From Actibacterium ureilyticum (GTDB lineage Bacteria > Pseudomonadota > Alphaproteobacteria > Rhodobacterales > Rhodobacteraceae), in assembly GCF_002285435.1 (NCBI RefSeq), contig NZ_NSBT01000037.1:1070313-1134312 (forward strand): 64,000 nucleotides of DNA, given 5' to 3'. This document shows, piece by piece, positions 18,867 to 30,421 of this stretch. Numbering within the stretch: the first letter of the stretch is position 1; each line of letters opens with the position of its first letter. The notes under the pieces were generated by a model. The model did not search any database and was not told where the DNA came from. It saw only the letters and a program-made list of their open reading frames with translations. The translations under genes and the position numbers were made by a program.

Positions 18867-19621
18867 TCAGCAGCCTGCAAGGGCCCGCAGGCTCTTTGAC
18901 GGGTCGAAACGGCCCCGGGGCACCGATGTCAGCTGCCCCTGCGACAGCCGCGTGGCCATCACCGTGGACCAATCGGCATTGACGGCGATGATCTCGGGGC
19001 CCTGCCCGCAATCGACGATACCGCCGGTGATGTGATCCTGCCCGATCCGGTGGCTGGTCAGACCGGTCTGGCTGGCAATGCGGGTCAGCGCGCCATCCGG
19101 CCCATAGCGCCAGACAACCAGCGTTCTGGCCAGATGCGGCCGGTCGACATAGGCCAGCTCGACCAGACCGTCGCCATCCAGATCCGCCGCGCCCAGTGGC
19201 GCAAGCCAGCGGTTGCGCGTGCCGATATGGGGGGTGACCGAGACACGCCCGGTTTCCAGATTGTCGACCATCAGCGCCGCGCCCCGGTCGAAATCGGTAT
19301 AGATCAGGATCAGCTCGGGCGGTCCGCTGCCATCCAGCTGCACGATCCGGGGGGCAATGTCTTCGAAGATATGCCGCGCCGGAACACGCCGCACATAGAC
19401 GGTCCCACCCAAGGCCGCGCGCCCCTTGGGGCCAAGCGTCACCTGAACCGATGTCCATTCCGGCGTCCCGCCCAGCACATCGTGGCCGTACAGCCCGGTT
19501 TCCAGCGGGTCGCCGTAGCAGGCCTGTTCGATCCAGTCGCCATCGCCCGCGCTGCACATCGGCGCGGCGTGGGCTGCCCCGGCGGACAGCAAAAACAGCA
19601 GCGTCGCCCGGACCCAGCGCA

Positions 19622-19622
<1 letters not shown>
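18867..19622 (-). CDS. Secreted FG-GAP/VCBS-like repeat protein
   Basis: 251 residues. N-terminal Sec signal peptide (about 1-20, ending in AHA). The mature part has several FG-GAP-like blades: VQLDGSGPPELILIYTD, AADLDGDGLVELAYVD with a calcium-type DxDGDG loop, and GGIVDCGQGPEIIAVN. It is probably a periplasmic beta-propeller-like protein; the ligand is unknown. Its ATG overlaps the stop of the ferredoxin gene (TGATG), so the two are co-translated, although a periplasmic propeller and a cytoplasmic ferredoxin have no obvious joint role. Confidence 0.8.
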
Positions 19623-21661
<2,039 letters not shown>

Positions 21662-21669
21662 CTGTATAT

Positions 21670-21675
21670 CCTCCT
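21670..21675 (-). promoter_or_regulatory. Ribosome-binding site that decides the protease start
   Basis: AGGAGG on the minus strand, 8 bases before the GTG at 21661. No comparable site precedes the in-frame ATG at 21622. Confidence 0.7.
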
Positions 21676-21803
21676 GTGTTTTTCCGAGAAGTGGCCAGGA
21701 CGCATCCGGCCCCCTTCGTTAACTAGGTGTGATCAGTCGAGGCGCAAAACATCCTGGGCCGTGATCACGATTGTGTGAAATCTTGTCATCTGACGCGAGT
21801 GTC

Positions 21804-22001
21804 TCAGGCCAGAAGCGTTTGGGCAAGCCAGATCAGCACGACACCGGCCGCCAAAGCGCCCAGACCGATCATCCGGCGGGTGTCCAGCGACAGTTTGCGC
21901 AGCTGCTCCAGGACCTCTTCGATACGCGAAGGGGCCAGCGAAATCGCCAGCCCCTCGACACATAGAACCAGACCGACGGCCAGGATCAGATAGGCGATCA
22001 C
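21804..22001 (-). CDS. DUF2065 inner-membrane protein
   Basis: 65 residues with two hydrophobic helices (about 2-20 and 44-63) separated by a charged loop. Matches the DUF2065 (YjeT-like) family, which is typically encoded right after hflC, as here. It starts with GTG, and its GTGA start overlaps the hflC stop, so translation is coupled. It probably assists the HflKC complex; the precise function is unknown in the family. Confidence 0.85.
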   Translation of the reverse strand: MIAYLILAVGLVLCVEGLAISLAPSRIEEVLEQLRKLSLDTRRMIGLGALAAGVVLIWLAQTLLA

Positions 22002-22885
22002 TGCACCGCGGCTCCGGGTTGATCGCTGCGCAGATAGTTGAAGAACTCGCTGTCCGGCGACAGGACCATGGTCGAGTTGTTGCCCAGCAGCGACCGTTCA
22101 TAGGCCGTGAGCGAGCGATAGAACTCGAAGAATTCCTCGTTCTGGCCGAAGGCCTCGGCAAAGATCGCGTTGCGTTCGGCGTCGGCCTCACCACGGGTGA
22201 TCTCGGCCTCGCGCTTGGCCTCAGATACCAGCTCTACCACGGTCCGGTCGGCGGTGGCGCGGACACGCTGCGCGGCTTCTTCACCACGCGCGATCTCGTC
22301 CGCCGCCTCGCGTTCGCGTTCCGCCCGCATCCGGGCAAAGGTCGCATCCAGGTTCTGCTCGGGCAGGTTGGTCTGCTTCAGGCGCACGTCCAGCACATCC
22401 AGACCCAGCGCGGTTGCCCGCGCCTGCGACAGCTCGCGGATCCGCACCATCAGCGCCGCCCGGTCGGACGACAGGATCGTGCTGGAAGTCACCCCTTCGG
22501 AACCCAGAACCGCGCGGGTCTGGGTCGTCAGGATCGAGCCCAGACGATCTTCGGCAGCGCGCAGGCCACCCACACCGACCGCCTGCCGGAACCGCACCAC
22601 ATCGGCGATGCGATAGCGTGCAAACGCATCGACAACCAGACGACGGTCATCGGACGGCGTCACCTCGATCGACGGGGTGTCCAGCGACAGGATACGGTCA
22701 TCATAGCGCACGACCTCCTGGATGATCGGGATCTTGAACGCCAGCCCGGGTTCTTCCTTAATCGCCTTGATCTGGCCGAATTGCAGGACCAGCGCCTTTT
22801 CCCGTTCGTCCACGATGAACAGCGACGACATGACCGCAGCAATGACGATCACGATGATGGGCAGAATGAAATTCGTCTTCCGCAT
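21998..22885 (-). CDS. hflC: HflC, SPFH protein of the FtsH-regulating complex
   Basis: 295 residues. N-terminal membrane anchor (about 7-25) and an SPFH/prohibitin domain, then a helical coiled-coil rich in Ala/Arg/Glu (about 190-255). With HflK it forms a periplasm-facing cage around the FtsH protease and modulates degradation of membrane proteins. It starts 3 bases after the hflK stop and overlaps the DUF2065 gene by 4 bases. Confidence 0.95.
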   Translation of the reverse strand: MRKTNFILPIIVIVIAAVMSSLFIVDEREKALVLQFGQIKAIKEEPGLAFKIPIIQEVVRYDDRILSLDTPSIEVTPSDDRRLVVDAFARYRIADVVRFRQAVGVGGLRAAEDRLGSILTTQTRAVLGSEGVTSSTILSSDRAALMVRIRELSQARATALGLDVLDVRLKQTNLPEQNLDATFARMRAEREREAADEIARGEEAAQRVRATADRTVVELVSEAKREAEITRGEADAERNAIFAEAFGQNEEFFEFYRSLTAYERSLLGNNSTMVLSPDSEFFNYLRSDQPGAAVQ

Positions 22886-22888
22886 GGC

Positions 22889-24034
22889 TCAGTTCCCCCC
22901 CGTCGCCGCAGGCGCGGCGGGTTTGCGCAGCTCGTTCAGCGGCAGATATGGCACGACACCGCTGCCGCTCTGATTTTCGTCCAGGATGATTTTGTCGACC
23001 CGGCCCAGAACCTTTTCCATGGTCTCCAGATACAGGCGCTTGCGCGTCACATCGGGGGCCTTGTTGTATTCGGTCAGCACGGCCGAGAAGCGGCTGGCCT
23101 CACCGGCGGCCTCGTTCACGACGCTGGCGCGATAGGCTTCGGCCTCTTCCAGGACCTGCGCCGCTTCACCGCGCGCACCGGCCAGAACCCGGTTGGCATA
23201 GGCATCGGCCTGACGCTGCAGACGGTCGCGTTCCTGTTCGGCGGCCTGAACCTCGCGGAAGCTGTCGATCACCTCGCGCGGGGGGTCGGCCTTGTCGAGG
23301 TTGACGCGCACGATGTTGATGCCGCTGTCATAGCTGTCCAGCGTGGTCTGGATCAGCTCCCACGCGCTGGATTCGATCAGCCCACGGTCGCGGTTCAGCA
23401 CCGGCGCCAGTTCGGATTGCGCAATGATCTCGCGCATGGCGGATTCCGACACCGATTTCACGGTCTGCTGCGGGTCACGCAGGTTGAACAGGAATTTCGC
23501 CGGATCGTTGATGTTCCAAACCACCTGGAAATCGATATCGACGATGTTTTCGTCGGTGGTCAGCATCAGCCCGCTTTCGGAACGCGAGCTGTTGGACACG
23601 CCGACATTCTCGGTCCGTTCGGTGGTGACCGGGATCACCTCGGCGCTGATCAGCGGCCACCAGGCGAAATGCGGACCGTCATTGGTGGTGCGCATGTATT
23701 CGCCCAGGAACAGTTCGACGCCCTGCTCTTCGGGCTTCACGGTGTAGAAAGAGGCATAGATATACAGCACGACCGCAACCAGCGCACCGATCAGAACGGT
23801 GCCGCGCGTGATCGCCGGGCCGCCACCGCCGCCCGAGCCGCCGCCGGGGCGCCGGGTGCCGCCGCCGCGACCGCCCATGAGCACCTTGAGCTGCTCTTGC
23901 CCCTTTTTCATCAACTCGTCGATCTCAGGGATCTGCGGGCCGTCTCCGCCCGGGCCCCGCCCATCGTTTCCGCGGTTACCGCCCCGATTACCGGAACCGC
24001 CGCCTCCCCAGGGTCCGCCGTTATTGCCAGCCAT
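22889..24034 (-). CDS. hflK: HflK, SPFH protein of the FtsH-regulating complex
   Basis: 381 residues. The first 75 residues are cytoplasmic and glycine/asparagine/arginine-rich with several Gly runs, typical for HflK. A membrane segment (about 78-98) and the SPFH domain (about 100-260) follow, then a coiled coil rich in Arg/Glu/Gln. It is the first gene of hflK-hflC-DUF2065. The 66-base gap to gor suggests its own promoter or read-through from rpiA-gor. Confidence 0.95.
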   Translation of the reverse strand: MAGNNGGPWGGGGSGNRGGNRGNDGRGPGGDGPQIPEIDELMKKGQEQLKVLMGGRGGGTRRPGGGSGGGGGPAITRGTVLIGALVAVVLYIYASFYTVKPEEQGVELFLGEYMRTTNDGPHFAWWPLISAEVIPVTTERTENVGVSNSSRSESGLMLTTDENIVDIDFQVVWNINDPAKFLFNLRDPQQTVKSVSESAMREIIAQSELAPVLNRDRGLIESSAWELIQTTLDSYDSGINIVRVNLDKADPPREVIDSFREVQAAEQERDRLQRQADAYANRVLAGARGEAAQVLEEAEAYRASVVNEAAGEASRFSAVLTEYNKAPDVTRKRLYLETMEKVLGRVDKIILDENQSGSGVVPYLPLNELRKPAAPAATGGN

Positions 24035-24100
24035 TAACTCTACTATCCCTTTTCATCACGTGCAGTCATCATTGGTAAGTGGTCGCGAAACCGGTGAAAA

Positions 24101-25459
24101 TCAAGCCGTCCGCACGGGTGTCTTCATGGTGACCAGCTCCTCGGACATGGTCGGATGCACCGCCACGGTGCGGTCGAAATCCTCTTTCGTCGCGCCCATT
24201 TTTACGGCCACACCGGCCAGTTGGATCAGTTCGCCCGCGTGATCGGCCACGATGTGACAGCCCAGAACCTTGCGCGTGGCCTGGCTGACGATCAGCTTCA
24301 TCATCACACGATCGTCGCGCCCGGCAAAGAGGGTCTGCATCGGGCGGAATGACGCGGCATAGACCTCGATCGGTTCCTGTTCGGCGGCGTCTTCCTCGCT
24401 CAGGCCGATGGTGCCCAGTTCCGGCTGGGTAAAGACGGCGCTGGGGATCAGGTCGTGATCGGGCTTGGTCGGGTTGCCCTTGAACACGGTTTCCACGAAC
24501 GCCACGCCCTCGCGGATCGCGACGGGGGTCAGGTTCACCCGGTCGGTCACATCGCCAATGGCAAAGATCGACGGCACCGAGGTCTGGGAATAGTCATCGA
24601 CCACGACCTCGCCCTTGCGGCCCAGCTTGACGCCGACCTGTTCCAGCCCCAGACCGTCCGAATTCGGATCGCGCCCGGTGGCATACAGCACCTTTTCATA
24701 GACGCGTTCCTTGCCATCGGTCGACTTGACCCGGATGCCGCCGTCGACGGTCGTCATCTCGATCACATCGGTGCCCAGATGCAGGTTGACGCCATTGGCC
24801 ACCATCTGGTCGGCGATATGGCCGCGTGCCTCGTCATCGAAGCCGCGCAGGATCTGCGCGCCACGATAATATTGTGTAACTTCGACCCCCAGACCATTGA
24901 GGATACAGGCGAATTCGCAAGCGATATAGCCGCCGCCGACGATCAGGATATCCTTGGGCAGGGCATCCATCTGGAACACCTCGTTCGAGGTCATGACCGG
25001 ACAGTCCGCCGCGACCGGTGGCACGAAGGGCCGCCCGCCCGTGGCCACCAGGATGTGCTTGGCGGTAAAGGTCTGGCCGTCCGACAGCCGCACGGTGTGC
25101 GGATCGGCAACCGTGGCGCGCGCATCGAAGATCTGCACGCCCGCCTTGGCCAGATTGGTGCGATAGATGTTTTCCAGCCGCGTCAGCTCGGCATCCAGCT
25201 TGGGCCGGAACACGGACCAGTCGAACGCGCCCGCCGTCACGTCCCAGCCATAGGCGCGGGCATCCTCGAACGCCCCGGCATAGCCCGAGGCGAAGACCAT
25301 CAGCTTTTTCGGCACGCAGCCACGAATGACACAGGTGCCGCCCATGCGGTATTCCTCGGCCAGGCCGACCTTCGCCCCCGCCTCACTGGACGCGACGCGC
25401 GCCGCGCGCACCCCGCCCGAGCCGCCGCCGATCACGAAAAGATCGAAATCAAATTCCAT
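24101..25459 (-). CDS. gor: Glutathione-disulfide reductase
   Basis: 452 residues. FAD/NADPH enzyme reducing GSSG. The FAD motif GGGSGGVRAAR is at 11-21. The redox pair is Cys43-x4-Cys48 in GGTCVIRGCVPKK, the variant shared with plant and rhizobial reductases. The NADPH site VGGGYIACEFA, the second FAD motif FAIGDVT and the catalytic base in AVHPTMSEE are present. It is encoded 18 bases after rpiA, a plausible pairing because the pentose-phosphate pathway supplies NADPH. Confidence 0.95.
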   Translation of the reverse strand: MEFDFDLFVIGGGSGGVRAARVASSEAGAKVGLAEEYRMGGTCVIRGCVPKKLMVFASGYAGAFEDARAYGWDVTAGAFDWSVFRPKLDAELTRLENIYRTNLAKAGVQIFDARATVADPHTVRLSDGQTFTAKHILVATGGRPFVPPVAADCPVMTSNEVFQMDALPKDILIVGGGYIACEFACILNGLGVEVTQYYRGAQILRGFDDEARGHIADQMVANGVNLHLGTDVIEMTTVDGGIRVKSTDGKERVYEKVLYATGRDPNSDGLGLEQVGVKLGRKGEVVVDDYSQTSVPSIFAIGDVTDRVNLTPVAIREGVAFVETVFKGNPTKPDHDLIPSAVFTQPELGTIGLSEEDAAEQEPIEVYAASFRPMQTLFAGRDDRVMMKLIVSQATRKVLGCHIVADHAGELIQLAGVAVKMGATKEDFDRTVAVHPTMSEELVTMKTPVRTA

Positions 25460-25477
25460 GTCCTGACCCTGCCTTGT

Positions 25478-26260
25478 TCAGATATCGCTAAACAGGTTGT
25501 CGCTTTCAGGAACGTCAACCCGGTGGTTTTCAACCGTTCCTGCATTTATGTCGCGGGTTTCGACGGCACCATCCCCGGCACCGATCACAACCACGTCACA
25601 GATATCGATGAACAGGCCGTTTTCGACCACACCGGGGATCTGGTTCAGGGTCAGCGCCAACTGGCGCGGGTTGTTGATGCGCTTGAGGTGCAGATCCAGG
25701 ATATAGTTCCCCTCGTCCGTCACGAAGGGCGTATCGCCATTCATCCGCAGCACCGCCTCGCGGCCCAGCACATCCAAGTTGATCAGCAGCTCTTCCAGCA
25801 GCGTCTTCGAGGTCTGCCAGCCGAACTGGATCACCTCGACCGGCAGGGGAAAGGCGCCCAGATGCGCGACCTCTTTCGCGATATCCGCGATCACGATCAT
25901 CTGGTCGCTGGCGGTGGCCACGATCTTTTCCTGCAACAGCGCGCCGCCGCCGCCCTTGATCAGGTTCAACTCGCCGTCGAATTCATCCGCGCCGTCGATG
26001 GTAAGATCCAGCCATTTCGCCTCGTTCAGGGTCACGACCTCGATCCCGACCTCGTTGGCCAGTTTCGCCGTCGCCGTCGATGTCGGCACGCCGGTGATGT
26101 GGAACCCGCCCGCGCGCACCTTTTCACCCAGGCAGCGCACCATCCAGGCCGCTGTCGATCCGGTGCCCAAACCCACGCGCATGCCGCTTTCCACAAAGTC
26201 CACGGCCTTTTTGGCCGCCGCGAATTTGGCCTTGTCGATGGGCGAAAGCTCTCGGGTCAT
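25478..26260 (-). CDS. rpiA: Ribose-5-phosphate isomerase A
   Basis: 260 residues, slightly longer than the approximately 220 of E. coli because of a C-terminal tail. Interconverts ribose-5-P and ribulose-5-P. Motifs: GLGTGSTAAWMV (phosphate), DGADEFDGELN (catalytic Asp) and LIKGGGGALLQEK (catalytic Lys). First gene of the rpiA-gor pair. A TATAAC hexamer on the minus strand (26287-26292) is a possible -10. Confidence 0.95.
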   Translation of the reverse strand: MTRELSPIDKAKFAAAKKAVDFVESGMRVGLGTGSTAAWMVRCLGEKVRAGGFHITGVPTSTATAKLANEVGIEVVTLNEAKWLDLTIDGADEFDGELNLIKGGGGALLQEKIVATASDQMIVIADIAKEVAHLGAFPLPVEVIQFGWQTSKTLLEELLINLDVLGREAVLRMNGDTPFVTDEGNYILDLHLKRINNPRQLALTLNQIPGVVENGLFIDICDVVVIGAGDGAVETRDINAGTVENHRVDVPESDNLFSDI

Positions 26261-26370
26261 TCATGGTCTCCTGATCCTGCCCCGGTGTTATAGGAAAGAT
26301 CACCCTGACCTGCGAGAGGGAATTGCACCCCCGCGCGCTTTCGCCATCCGGGCGCCGAAGATCCGTGGCG

Positions 26371-26946
26371 TCAGGCGCCGCGCCGCAATTCCCGCACCAC
26401 GGTGTCGATCTCGTCCAGCGCGACGCGGCCATTGCCATCCAGATCGAACTGTATGAACCCACGAAGCCGCTCAGCCTCTTTTTCCGAGAATGCCTCCAGC
26501 GCCACGGCGTCGGCATGGGCGCGCAATTCGGCAAAGGTCAGCCGGCCGTCCTGATCCAGATCGGCCCACATGTGGTCCAGCATCACCCGCGCGCGGCGAC
26601 CCGCGGCCTCGGTCGGGATCAGCACGCTGATTTCGGCGCGCGTGACGGTCCCGTCATTGTCCAGATCCGCAAGCAGCATCCGCCGCATCTCGCGGGCCCG
26701 CACCCGCGCGCGCAGGACCATAATCGCATCTTCGATACCATCGGCGTCGATACCGCGTTCCAACCCGAAGCCCAGGATCAGCTCGGCGGCGTCTTCCATG
26801 AACCGATCGGGGGATTTCCGGATCTTCTTCAACATCTCTTCCGGCAGGCTTTGCGACACGGCGCGCCATCCGGCATCGGGATCCTGCGCCTGCGCCGCCA
26901 AGGGCAGGCAGATCCAGACCACGACGAGAAGACATCTAAGACACAT
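26371..26946 (-). CDS. Secreted EF-hand calcium-binding protein
   Basis: 191 residues. Signal peptide 1-20 (hydrophobic core then AAQAQ). Three canonical 12-residue EF-hand loops start with DLDNDG (94-105), DLDQDG (129-140) and DLDGNG (168-179), each ending in Glu. A fourth degenerate DADG lies near 67-70. Predicted periplasmic calcium sensor or buffer; no enzymatic domain. The ATG at 26946 has AGGAG 8 bases upstream; the open frame further upstream is not needed. Divergent from sdaA. Confidence 0.85.
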   Translation of the reverse strand: MCLRCLLVVVWICLPLAAQAQDPDAGWRAVSQSLPEEMLKKIRKSPDRFMEDAAELILGFGLERGIDADGIEDAIMVLRARVRAREMRRMLLADLDNDGTVTRAEISVLIPTEAAGRRARVMLDHMWADLDQDGRLTFAELRAHADAVALEAFSEKEAERLRGFIQFDLDGNGRVALDEIDTVVRELRRGA

Positions 26947-27108
26947 GGGGCCGCTCCTTTGCCCCGACACTGAAACCTTGTGGTTAACGACCGATGAATA
27001 CACGCGCGGACCGCAGGATGTCTTATCTGCCGCCAGGATGTCGCTTTTCGCGCGACAGGGCGGGCCCGCTTGCGCCACAACAGAAGGTGACATTGTCCCG
27101 GAGGCAGC

Positions 27109-28485
27109 ATGTTCCTGTCGGTTTTCGATATCTTCAAGATCGGCGTCGGGCCGTCCTCGTCACACACGATGGGGCCGATGGTGGCGGCGGGGCGGTTCCT
27201 GGACCGGCTGCGCGGCTCGCCGTTTCAGGCGCATGGGCTGCGCGTGTCGCTGCACGGCTCGCTGGCCTTTACCGGTGTGGGCCACGCCACCGACCGGGCG
27301 ACGATCCTGGGTCTGGCGGGGTTTCATCCCGAAACCTATGACCAGGTCGAGGCCGAAACCGCGCTGGAGCGGATCGGACGCACCCGTGAAGTCCGGCCCC
27401 AGGGGCTGGGCACGCTGCGGTTCGATCCAGCGGCGGATCTGGAATTCGACTATGGCCCCGCCCTGCCCTGCCATGCCAATGGCATGGTGATCTCGGCGCT
27501 GGATGCGCAGGGCGATGTGATCCTGTCCGAGACCTATTATTCCATCGGCGGCGGGTTCGTCGTGACCGAAGGCGAGTTGGACCAGCCCGACCAGCCCGGC
27601 GCGGCGGGGCCGAAGGTGCCGCATCCATTCCACAGCGCGGCCGAGATGCTTGAAATGGCCCAACGCAGCGGCAAGTCCATCGCCGAGATGAAGCGCGCCA
27701 ATGAACGGGCGCATCGCCCCGCCGACACGCTGGATCGCGGCATCCTGCGGCTTTGGCAGGTGATGGAGGATTGCATCAATCGGGGCCTGGCCACCGATGG
27801 CATCCTGCCCGGCGGGCTGAACGTGCGGCGGCGGGCGCACAAGATCCACGAGGCGCTGAAGGCCGAACATGGGCTGAACCTGCAGGCGCCGCATGTGATC
27901 AACGATTGGATCGGCGTCTATGCCATGGCGGTGAACGAGGAAAACGCCGCTGGCGGACAGGTCGTGACCGCCCCCACCAACGGCGCGGCGGGGGTCGTTC
28001 CGGCAACGATCCGCTATTGGCTGGACCATGTGCCCGGCGCCACGCGTACGCGCATCCCCGAATTCCTGCTGACCGCCGCCGCCATTGGCGGGCTGGTGAA
28101 ACACAATGCCTCGATCTCGGGCGCGGAATGCGGTTGTCAGGCCGAGGTCGGCAGCGCCAGCGCGATGGCCGCCGCCGGTCTGTGCGCGGTGCTGGGCGGC
28201 ACACCGGAACAGGTGGAAAACGCAGCCGAGATTGCGCTGGAACATCACCTTGGCATGACCTGCGATCCGGTGAAGGGGCTGGTGCAGGTGCCCTGCATCG
28301 AACGCAACGGGCTGGGCGCGATCAAGGCGGTCAGCGCGGCCTCGCTCGCCCTGCGCGGGGATGGCACGCATTTTGTGCCGCTGGATGCCGCGATCGAGAC
28401 CATGCGCCAGACCGGCGCCGACATGCACGAGAAGTACAAGGAAACCTCACTGGGTGGGCTGGCGGTGAATATCCCGAATTGTTGA
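27109..28485 (+). CDS. sdaA: L-serine ammonia-lyase, iron-sulfur type
   Basis: 458 residues, the single-chain bacterial form. Deaminates L-serine to pyruvate. The N-terminal [20 protein letters not shown] is the family signature. Cluster cysteines Cys343, Cys385 and Cys396 are at the same numbers as in the structurally studied Legionella enzyme, and the last residue is Cys458, which there acts as the tail-in-mouth fourth ligand. CGGAGG precedes the ATG. The gene stands alone, divergent from the EF-hand gene. Confidence 0.96.
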   Translation: MFLSVFDIFKIGVGPSSSHTMGPMVAAGRFLDRLRGSPFQAHGLRVSLHGSLAFTGVGHATDRATILGLAGFHPETYDQVEAETALERIGRTREVRPQGLGTLRFDPAADLEFDYGPALPCHANGMVISALDAQGDVILSETYYSIGGGFVVTEGELDQPDQPGAAGPKVPHPFHSAAEMLEMAQRSGKSIAEMKRANERAHRPADTLDRGILRLWQVMEDCINRGLATDGILPGGLNVRRRAHKIHEALKAEHGLNLQAPHVINDWIGVYAMAVNEENAAGGQVVTAPTNGAAGVVPATIRYWLDHVPGATRTRIPEFLLTAAAIGGLVKHNASISGAECGCQAEVGSASAMAAAGLCAVLGGTPEQVENAAEIALEHHLGMTCDPVKGLVQVPCIERNGLGAIKAVSAASLALRGDGTHFVPLDAAIETMRQTGADMHEKYKETSLGGLAVNIPNC

Positions 28486-28545
28486 CCGGACGCGGGCGCA
28501 AGCCGTGCTATCCTTTCAGGTATTGCTCAGCCCGGAGGACATGCA

Positions 28546-29433
28546 ATGCAACGCTTGAAGGCCAGTGATTTTCACCCCCGCATTCTGGAGCTTTACGACG
28601 GATACGTGCATGGCAAGATGTCCAAGCGCGATTTCCTGTCCAGCGCCGGGCGCTATCTGGCCGCGGGCGTGACCGCCGCCGCGGTTCTGGAAAGCCTGCA
28701 ACCCAATTATGCGCTGGCCCAGCAGGTGGCGCCGGACGATCCCGATATCGAAACCATGCGCGTGACCTATGACAGCCCCGATGGCCATGGGCAGATTGGC
28801 GGGCTGATGGCCAAACCGGCGGGCGCAACCGGCCCCCTGCCCGCGGTGCTGGTGGTGCACGAGAACCGCGGCCTGAACCCCTATATCGAGGACCTGGTGC
28901 GGCGCACGGCCAAGGCCGGGTACCTGGCGCTTGGCCCCGATGGGCTGACCCCGCTGGGCGGCTATCCCGGCAATGACGATCAGGGACGCGAGATGCAGCG
29001 CCAGCTGGATCCCGAAAAGCTGATGAACGATTTCTTTGCCGGGTTCGACCACTTGCTGACCCACGAGGGGTCGACCGGCAAGGTCGGCGCGGTCGGCTTC
29101 TGCTATGGCGGTGGGGTGTGCAATGCGCTTGCTGTGGCGTTCCCGGAAATGGCGGCATCGGTCCCGTTCTATGGCCGCCAGCCCGACGCCGCATCGGTGC
29201 CGCGCATCAACGCCCCGCTGATGTTGCATTACGCGGGCCTGGACGAGCGGATCAATGCGGGCTGGCCCGCCTATGAGGCCGCGCTGAAGGAAAACGGCAA
29301 AACCTATGAGGCGTTCATTTACGAGGGCGTCAATCACGGGTTCCACAATGACACCACGCCCCGTTATGACGCCGAGGCCGCCGCCCTGGCCTGGGAACGG
29401 ACGCTGAACCATTTCGCGGCGCATCTGAGCTGA
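28546..29433 (+). CDS. Dienelactone hydrolase family protein, exported
   Basis: 295 residues. N-terminal export signal with [10 protein letters not shown] followed by a hydrophobic stretch and ALAQQ (about 25-64), which resembles a Tat signal with KR instead of RR. The alpha/beta-hydrolase domain has a Cys nucleophile ([13 protein letters not shown]), Glu in VHENRGL, Asp in YAGLDERI and His in VNHGFHND. This is the dienelactone-hydrolase arrangement and is close to E. coli YghX. The natural substrate is unknown. It ends in a terminator-like hairpin. Confidence 0.88.
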   Translation: MQRLKASDFHPRILELYDGYVHGKMSKRDFLSSAGRYLAAGVTAAAVLESLQPNYALAQQVAPDDPDIETMRVTYDSPDGHGQIGGLMAKPAGATGPLPAVLVVHENRGLNPYIEDLVRRTAKAGYLALGPDGLTPLGGYPGNDDQGREMQRQLDPEKLMNDFFAGFDHLLTHEGSTGKVGAVGFCYGGGVCNALAVAFPEMAASVPFYGRQPDAASVPRINAPLMLHYAGLDERINAGWPAYEAALKENGKTYEAFIYEGVNHGFHNDTTPRYDAEAAALAWERTLNHFAAHLS

Positions 29434-29462
29434 GCGCGCCCGAAACGGCTTGACCCCGCAAC

Positions 29463-29490
29463 CGCCCGGCGCGACCCTACCGGGCGTTTT
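29463..29490 (+). terminator. Terminator of the dienelactone hydrolase gene
   Basis: 7-bp stem CGCCCGG / CCGGGCG, 10-base loop, followed by TTTT. It lies upstream of the ATG at 29510, which supports that start for the next gene. Confidence 0.6.
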
Positions 29491-29509
29491 GCATCTTTTC
29501 ACGGGTCCG

Positions 29510-30421
29510 ATGACACATCCAGCCCATGCCGACCGCCCCGCCCTGGGGATCGCCCTGATGACGGGATTCTGCGTTCTGGCGCCGCTGGGGGATTCCATCG
29601 CGAAATTCCTGGGCCAGACCCAGCCAATGCTGCAATTGCTGGTGGCGCGTTTCCTGATCCAGGCGCTGCTGCTGGCGCCGCTTGTGGTGGTATCGCGCGT
29701 GCCGCTGCCCCGCTCGCCACGGCTGTTGCGGCTGATCGCGCTGCGCACCGTCCTGCACATCGCGGGGATCGGTGCGATGTTCACAGGGCTGCGCTTTCTG
29801 CCGCTGGCCGATGCCATCGCCATCGCCTTTGTCATGCCCTTCCTGATGCTGGCGCTGGGGCGGCTGTTTCTGAACGAACAGGTGGGGCTGCACCGGCTGT
29901 CGGCCTGTGCGGTGGGGTTTGCCGGCACGCTGATGGTGATCCGCCCGAACTTTGCCGATGTGGGGCTGGCCGCGCTGTGGCCGCTGGGGGTGGCGGTCAC
30001 CTTTGCGCTGTTCATGCTGGTCACGCGCATGATCGCCAAAGAGACCGACCCGGTCGGCCTGCAGATGCTCAGCGGTGTCATAGCCTCGGCTTTGCTGGTG
30101 CCGCTGCTGGTGCTGACGGGGGCGGGTCTGTTGCCCGGCGCCGCGCCGCACATGCCCGATCCGGCGGGCTGGGCGTTGATATTGCTGCTGGGGGCCTTGG
30201 GCACGGCGGCGCATCTGCTGATGACCTGGTCGCTGCGCTTTGCGCCCGGGGCCACGCTGGCGCCGATGCAGTACCTGGAGATCCCCATCGCGACGCTTTA
30301 CGGCTGGTGGATCTTTCGCGACTTTCCCGACGGAATGGCGCTGGCGGGGATCGCCGTCACGGTTGCCGCGGGGCTTTACGTCATTCTGCGAGAGCGTCGT
30401 CTTCACCGATCAGCGCGCTGA
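29510..30421 (+). CDS. EamA/DMT-family transporter
   Basis: 303 residues, ten predicted membrane helices arranged as two EamA repeats (roughly 15-140 and 155-290). The drug/metabolite exporter superfamily exports amino acids, metabolites or drugs; the substrate cannot be predicted here. The ATG at 29510 lies just after the terminator of the previous gene, so an in-frame TTG further upstream is unlikely. The 3' end overlaps the convergent thiamine diphosphokinase gene by 41 bases. Confidence 0.88.
   Translation: MTHPAHADRPALGIALMTGFCVLAPLGDSIAKFLGQTQPMLQLLVARFLIQALLLAPLVVVSRVPLPRSPRLLRLIALRTVLHIAGIGAMFTGLRFLPLADAIAIAFVMPFLMLALGRLFLNEQVGLHRLSACAVGFAGTLMVIRPNFADVGLAALWPLGVAVTFALFMLVTRMIAKETDPVGLQMLSGVIASALLVPLLVLTGAGLLPGAAPHMPDPAGWALILLLGALGTAAHLLMTWSLRFAPGATLAPMQYLEIPIATLYGWWIFRDFPDGMALAGIAVTVAAGLYVILRERRLHRSAR

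Noticed and set aside
22019-26293. Long plus-strand frames opposite hflKC, gor and rpiA
   Set aside because: Composition typical of reverse complements of GC-rich genes; no motif or ribosome-binding site.
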